This document shows positions 58,313 to 64,000 of a DNA stretch of 64,000 nucleotides, piece by piece. The notes beneath the pieces are model-generated. The model was not told where the DNA came from. It ran no database searches and saw nothing but the letters and a program-made list of their open reading frames with translations. The first letter of the stretch is position 1, and each line of letters begins with the position of its first letter. Source of the stretch: Xylocopa sonorina (Eukaryota > Arthropoda > Insecta > Hymenoptera > Apidae); assembly GCF_050948175.1 (NCBI RefSeq), contig NC_135199.1:7134501-7198500 (forward strand). The letters run 5' to 3'. The translations under genes and the position numbers were made by a program.

Positions 58313-61300
58313 TTTGGTACGAGAAAGAGAAAGAGCGGACCGCAAGATTTCCTGAAAATTGCCCTACGTCCCCCGTCTTATCGAAAACGCCTACCAAATG
58401 GCAAGGAAAAAAATTGCAACGCTCTTACCAAACTATGAGGCAGTGCTCGATCGAGTGGCTCCAAAGAAGCCGTGAAAATGTGAGTTCGTTACGAACCGAC
58501 CGGATGATTTATTTCTTCGCTGTAACAGGGTAAATGGCTCGGGCCTCGATCCACCCTGAATATTAAAGATTATAATAGATCATTAACCTCTCGACCCTCC
58601 TTTCTTGCGCGAGCTTAGCATCCTTCATGCGTCGCTGTCATACAGAAATTCTACTTGCGTCTGATTAATGGTAGAATTATTCCACTTACAGCTGGGAGCT
58701 TCCTCTATCTCTATACGTAGTCCATCCGCAACACGGTACCTATAATATTACAATCGCGATTATACTCCTCGCCATCCGAGTTCGTTTCTTAACATTCTAC
58801 TTGTCCGACCAACGATGGAGCAACTCCACTTGCCGGCAGAACTTCGTTAGCGAAGCTACGTTATTTCATCCCTGAACTCGTTCCCACGCTGAAGTTGCTG
58901 GTGGAGAACGCAAATGGTACATCTAGGAATTCAACGAACGTCTGAGCAACGGCAGTTCGATTCCACTTAGAAACGAAACTTCCTTCTTCGCGACCTCACG
59001 CTTTGCCAACGCGTCGCGTGGCAAAATTAAAATCGAAGTCTCATTCTTTGGTCTCCGAATACGTTGTCGGTCGATCGCGAAGAGAACGCGAACTCTCACG
59101 GGAGAGAGCAGAAGAGACAGAGGGGGATGATGATTTGAAAAACTTTCGCAAGGGACAACGGGTCCGTGGCTGGATTTTACGCGCTGCTCGGAATTATTTG
59201 CGGCTTCCCGGGGAGATTAAAAAACTGATCCGGTGACGAGTAAATCCAGCGAGACTAATTTGGTCCGAGGACACGGCCGGCTGTTCGCTAGATAGTTCCA
59301 GGGCTTACGACTTCCCCTTGTCTCTCTTGGTCACCGCTGTTCCGCCATGCCGGCCAGCAGGCTCCACCAGAGCGCCGCTCTCCTCTCGGCGCCGTGCTCG
59401 GGAGACCTATCGCGTAATTCCCGGTCCTCCTCATCCTTATTTATGGCGGCTTTCCCCGCTTCATCCTTCACCGTTGGCAGTTTGTCAAAGTTGTGTAAGT
59501 TCGTTCAACATCGTAAATTAATTGTTGCCTTCAATTAACCCTTCGGCCCCGTGTCCAAGGAATTAGAGGTCCTGCGCGACCTCCCTTACCTCGAGGAGCC
59601 TGAGTCCTCTCCGGATGGCAAACACCATAATTATTTAAGGTCCTGCGCCTCTGAATTCGTCCTTCCCGGCTGTTATGAAATGTATACAGGGACAGGGCAT
59701 TGTTCCCGTTAATCGTCCTGTCGCCGTTTGCCCAACCGTACCCTCCCACCGTCAAATTGTCAATGTTTACCGTGCCGTTTAGGGTTAACGGGATTGATTC
59801 GCGCCAATGGACGCTTTTAATCATCGAGCGGTAACGACGCTCACGAGGGATCGGAAGATTAACCCGTTCGGGTTGCTCGTCGACGATGTCTTCATTTAAA
59901 CGGGCGGCCACGCGACTCGACGTTGCAGAACGCGTATCGCGGAAATTCGCATGGTTAACTTTGATAACGCGAGAGCATAACACGGGAGGCGCAAGAGGAT
60001 GTAAATTATAAGTAATGCGGAGGAAACGGGTTAAGATTGATCGACGCATCGCACGGGAACACCCACGGTTATAACGTCTTCGCGTAACTGAAACGTTCTC
60101 GCAGATGGCGAACCCGATTCCTCCGCTCGCGTCGGGAAGCGACTAGCACCGGTAATTAATTACAATCAATATTCCCTAATCTTCGGATGCCAGGAGCTGC
60201 GCGAGAGCGTGCCAGCCCCGCTCCGCGCGAGTATTTATCACGTTAAAACGGTCCACTTCTGTTACGAACTTCGAACCAGTTATTATCCATCCGCCGTGCG
60301 TCCCAGTCGTCCGCACGTCCGATCGAGCGAAATACCAGTATCCCTGCCAGCAGCCCGATAAAACGGTAGTTATCAGAGCGTCGACGAGGTAGCCGTGAAC
60401 GAGCGAGAGCGTTAGCCGCCTTGGCCAGAAGCGGGATAGGCAACGAGAACGAGCGAGCTTCTACCTCAGAACTAAGCAAGTCACGCACGCACAATCTCCA
60501 TACATCACCGTCGGAGCGTGTAAACTTTTCAACTGCCTCGCATATCCTGGCTACGCCACCCTCCGGCACCGGCGTCTGAGTCTTTCTCTACACCGATTTC
60601 CCTTGCCTTCTACTTGTCGTTTCGCGTACCTATGTACGTCCCTCCAACCCCGTGCCTGTGTCTTATCGTTCGCCCAGCCCACTGGCGCGGGGCCACAAAT
60701 TATTGAAGCTCAATTGAAGCGAGGGAAGACTTCGAACGGCTAAACGCATCCACGTCCTCGATTCTTTCTCTCGGACTCCCGCTTTATATCCCCAGCTATC
60801 CGCTCGTTCCTCTTTCACCAGCGACGACGCTCTTTACCCTCGCCTCCCACCCCGTACCCGCGCCAGTCCCGTTTCCATCGGCTAACCTTTCCTGGTTTCA
60901 GGATTATTCCGAATCCTGGGGTCGCCGCGGTGGCGAACGGGGTTACGAAAGAAGAAGCTTAGCGATCGCCGGAGGAGGATTGTTCCTGCGCTCTATCCGC
61001 AGTCGCTATCGCCCGTGCCGGGCTTTTCGTAGCCTGCAATTATTTGAAATTTCCGTTCGATATCCCCTCGAGCGGAGCGGAATTTTGCTCGCCTCGACCC
61101 GGATAGTCGTCCGGGTCCCGTGTTAGGAATTTTTAGACGAAACCCCGCGCGCGTGCATCGCTCGCGTATTCGATATACAATTTCCCGTCGTAACTGCACC
61201 GTGAGAATTTCTAATGTTTATTCGAGTGCGAAAATGTTAACGCTCGACGGGGGGCCGGCTTTGAATATTCATGGGTTACCTATGACTGGGTTAACATTTC

Positions 61301-62863
61301 GCCGGATAGGATATTAACGGCGACGTTGAAACGCTCGTAATATAGAATTTATGTTGCGGAAATAATAGTGGCAAAAAATCATAAGGGCTGCGGGCAGGAT
61401 CTTTAATCATCGTCCCGTTCGGCCTTGTCAACCCCAGAGAGCCCTGTGCTCAACCTGCATTATGCCTCTGTGACGAAGGATACACCGTTAACCGAGCAAA
61501 CGTTATGGCAATTTCCTTTTATCGACAGAAGAGAAATAAGTCGGCGAGAACCGTGTAGACTTTAATTACTCGAAGCGATGTAACGAGGCAAGCTTTGAAA
61601 CGATACCAACCGCTGACAGAGAAAGGCGAATAGCTAAGTTATCGCAACGTGTACGTGACGAATGACGATGCACGTGACAAGATAGTAAAAGTGAGGATCA
61701 CTCGCGACGTGATTCATAGTTGAACGGAAGGCCTTAAACGGTCAAAATTCAACTCCATTTGCGACCATGGTAAAAACTATTCTCGCGTTAAATACATTCC
61801 CCAATTTTCTTAAACATTCTTTCTATTATCTTCCGCAGAGACCATTCAATATACTCGATCCACGCGTCACACGAACTCATCATCCCCGTACGAATCCCAA
61901 ATCCCTGTTTCGCCGCGGGGGCTGTTAATTTTACAACTCGATCCACCATCGGACCCGAAACTTTCCGCGTTCCGATGAAAATTGACGCGGAAAACGAAAC
62001 TAGAGGACAATAATAATCGTTGGTAGGTTAATAGAGGCTTTATCCGTACCTGACAAATTGCACGGCTACGTACGTACAGCGCGCGCGTACGTGTGCATAC
62101 GTGGAAAGGGTTAACGAATGACCGGGACGGCGAACGTTTATCGCGTCGACGGTACGAGATCGCACGGACGGGGTCGTTTCCAACTCCATGAACCGTCCAA
62201 GCTGCCGGAAGCTTAAGGGCCACCTAGACCAGAGAAACCGCACCACGGTGGCCGGAGATCCTAAGCCGTCGTTGTTATATATCGTTGCACGGATTATGCC
62301 GAGATGTGTGAACCAACACCTTGACTAAAAGCACGATCTACTTTAACCCTTTCGCTCGCGAGGTCGTAGCAATCCCGGGGCTGCGCGCGGTGGTAACCGC
62401 GATCTTCTTTGTCGAAACCAACCCCCCAACGCCCCTCCACGATCTGCGTATCCCGTAGTACCTCATTTCCTCTTGTTAGGTACGTCGCTTAAGCTTAGTT
62501 TCCGCCGGAAAGTGTTATCGATCTACGCGGCAGCCTGCTCTCCACCGTCCGGCCACGCTACCCTCGCTGCACCCCCTCCCATTATACGTAGCTACACGTG
62601 TCCGTTATAGGCACGTATCTACGTATCTATGTTTCGCCGCACGGTTTTGGTTAATAAGTACGGATGATCGTTTCAAACCCCGCCCTAAGCCACTCGTAAA
62701 TTCGTACACGGTGGATCGCAGTTTCGAGTAGGCGGAAAATATCGGAGCAACGAAATTGTCAGTTCGAGTGCCTCGTTAGAGCGGAACGGCTCGACTATCG
62801 TCAGTCGAGGTCCTGTTAGAAAAAGTGGTGCTTAGAAATATTCACGAATCGTTGGACGCGAAT

Positions 62864-62900
62864 TAAAAAAAAAAAAGGAAAAAAAAACGGGGGAAAAAAA
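62864..62900 (+). repeat. A-rich run
   Basis: Three poly(A) runs separated by short G-rich interruptions. It could be a retroposon tail, but no recognisable element precedes it. Confidence 0.8.
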
Positions 62901-64000
62901 TAACGTTTTTTATGAACGTCGAGATGAATACTCGGGGACTGTTGGGGGTGGCTCGCGAAATAACGAGCGGGTATCGCGTTACGATTCCCGAAGGGAAACG
63001 GAAATGCTATTATTTCGTAGTGCGCGACGAGAGTCAAAATATTGGGACGCGTTTGACAAAGAGCATTGAAAAAGCTGTCGTCAGGTTCACGGTGTACGGT
63101 TACGGGCGGAAGCGCGCGTTGTACGAGCGCAGGTAGCTAGAGGCCCTCGATAAGCGTCTGTGCATCGATATTCATTATTTGGAGAGAACGAGGGGAGGGG
63201 GCCTCGCGCACCGTCGTTTAATTACTTCGAAATGATCGATACCACCGTCGACTCTTCTATATTTTCAATTAAACTGCGTCCGACTGAGGAACCGGGGCGC
63301 GAGATTGCTCGAACCGTTTCACAGGCGACTTTGTTCCTCCGTTTTCCACTTTGTGTCACATTACGACGAAAGGGGAAACGCAAGCCGGAGAATTTACGGG
63401 GGCGCATCCTATGCGACGTGCGCGCGCGCCAGTCACATAGTACCGTAATAAAGGGTGTATGATTTCAAAGATGGGACAAAAATAAATGGAAATATGGAAC
63501 GGGTCCTCTCATAAAAGGGGACGCCCGTGGAAAGCTGTTGTAAGGTGATACCGGCCGGTTGAACCCTCCGACGCTCTCTACCCCGTTCACGCGCCACCCC
63601 TCCTCGCGCGATATGTACCGGCAAAGAGGATCGGATTTGTTATGACACGAAACTATTCGAAACTCGATCTTAAAGGGAAGGGTTTAATATTTTGACAAGG
63701 GTCTTCCGCCCCCCTGGATACGTGTCATTGCACATATTTCCGGTACCAATCGTTTTATACGATCGTGCCCGGTATAACCGATCGTGACGTTTTTCGGTTC
63801 CGAAGAGATTCCCGACGAAACACACCTGCTTCCAGGACTCGTACCGCCATTTGCTCCCTCTTTTCCCGCGGAACGAACGTGTTACGTGTTTCTCACGTGC
63901 GCCGTACGCGAAAAGGGTGCGAATCGCAACGGCGTAGTCGAAATTCTCTGTTTCACGCGGCCGGGAGCACGTATTTTCGAGAAATCCAAACGCAAGGATT

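Larger units (their letters stand above)
57687..64000. other. Non-coding stretch, no supported gene
   Basis: It contains a long GA microsatellite (58265-58312) and an A-rich run (62864-62900). A 172-codon minus-strand frame (59531-60049) is the longest, with a mixed composition and no recognisable domain. Several shorter serine/leucine frames are shadows of the GA repeat. Confidence 0.45.

Noticed and set aside
1..64000. tRNA genes and known conserved insect microRNAs
   Set aside because: Several GGTTCGA-like matches were inspected (for example near 1540, 40180, 53480 and 57835) and none had a partner A-box or cloverleaf. Remembered seed sequences of common insect microRNAs were not found by eye; a covariance-model scan would be needed to be sure.

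Overview
The window looks like nuclear DNA of an aculeate hymenopteran, most likely a bee. The sequence shows short introns (61-128 bp) with canonical GT-AG ends, insect-type TATA/initiator promoters, many CpGs, GA/CT microsatellites and no operons or long uninterrupted genes. The strongest taxonomic clue is a small secreted-peptide gene at 24898-25198. Its predicted mature peptide has the cysteine frame C-x-C-x8-C-x3-C followed by Gly-Lys-stop, the frame of the tertiapin / MCD-peptide / apamin venom family, which I know only from bees. The species cannot be named from what is visible. The mixed base composition argues mildly against a very AT-rich genome such as the honey bee.

Layout. 1-16960: non-coding DNA with purine-rich tracts and microsatellites; I could not support any gene. 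16961-27410: a rearranged tandem array. It holds two intact three-exon genes for small cysteine-rich secreted peptides (20592-20951 and 24898-25198) and three sets of duplicated non-coding blocks, called A, B and C here. It also holds a relic promoter whose gene has been deleted (16961-17190). 27411-53630: long non-coding stretch with microsatellites and, at best, one weak promoter candidate (44399-44465). 53632-54631: an AT-rich patch with a possible transposon end, then a TATA promoter, a small intron and an 80-codon open frame of unknown nature. 54632-64000: non-coding, with one weak candidate for another small secreted peptide (57219-57686).

How the array works. Unit 1 (17631-20104) is A1-B1-C1. 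Unit 2 (20105-27410) is A2-[peptide gene 1]-B2a-B2b-[peptide gene 2]-B2c-C2. The repeat blocks match in order, but unit 1 runs straight across the places where unit 2 carries its peptide genes. Upstream, a copy of the gene-2 promoter joins directly to a copy of block B, with the TATA box and all coding exons missing. Together this is a record of duplication, gene loss and cysteine-frame divergence in a venom-type peptide family. Both genes keep the same three-exon phase-0 architecture and the same kind of signal peptide, but their mature cysteine spacing differs.

No tRNA, rRNA, known microRNA, CRISPR array or recognisable transposase was found by eye. Most longer open frames are consistent with chance in mixed-GC non-coding DNA.
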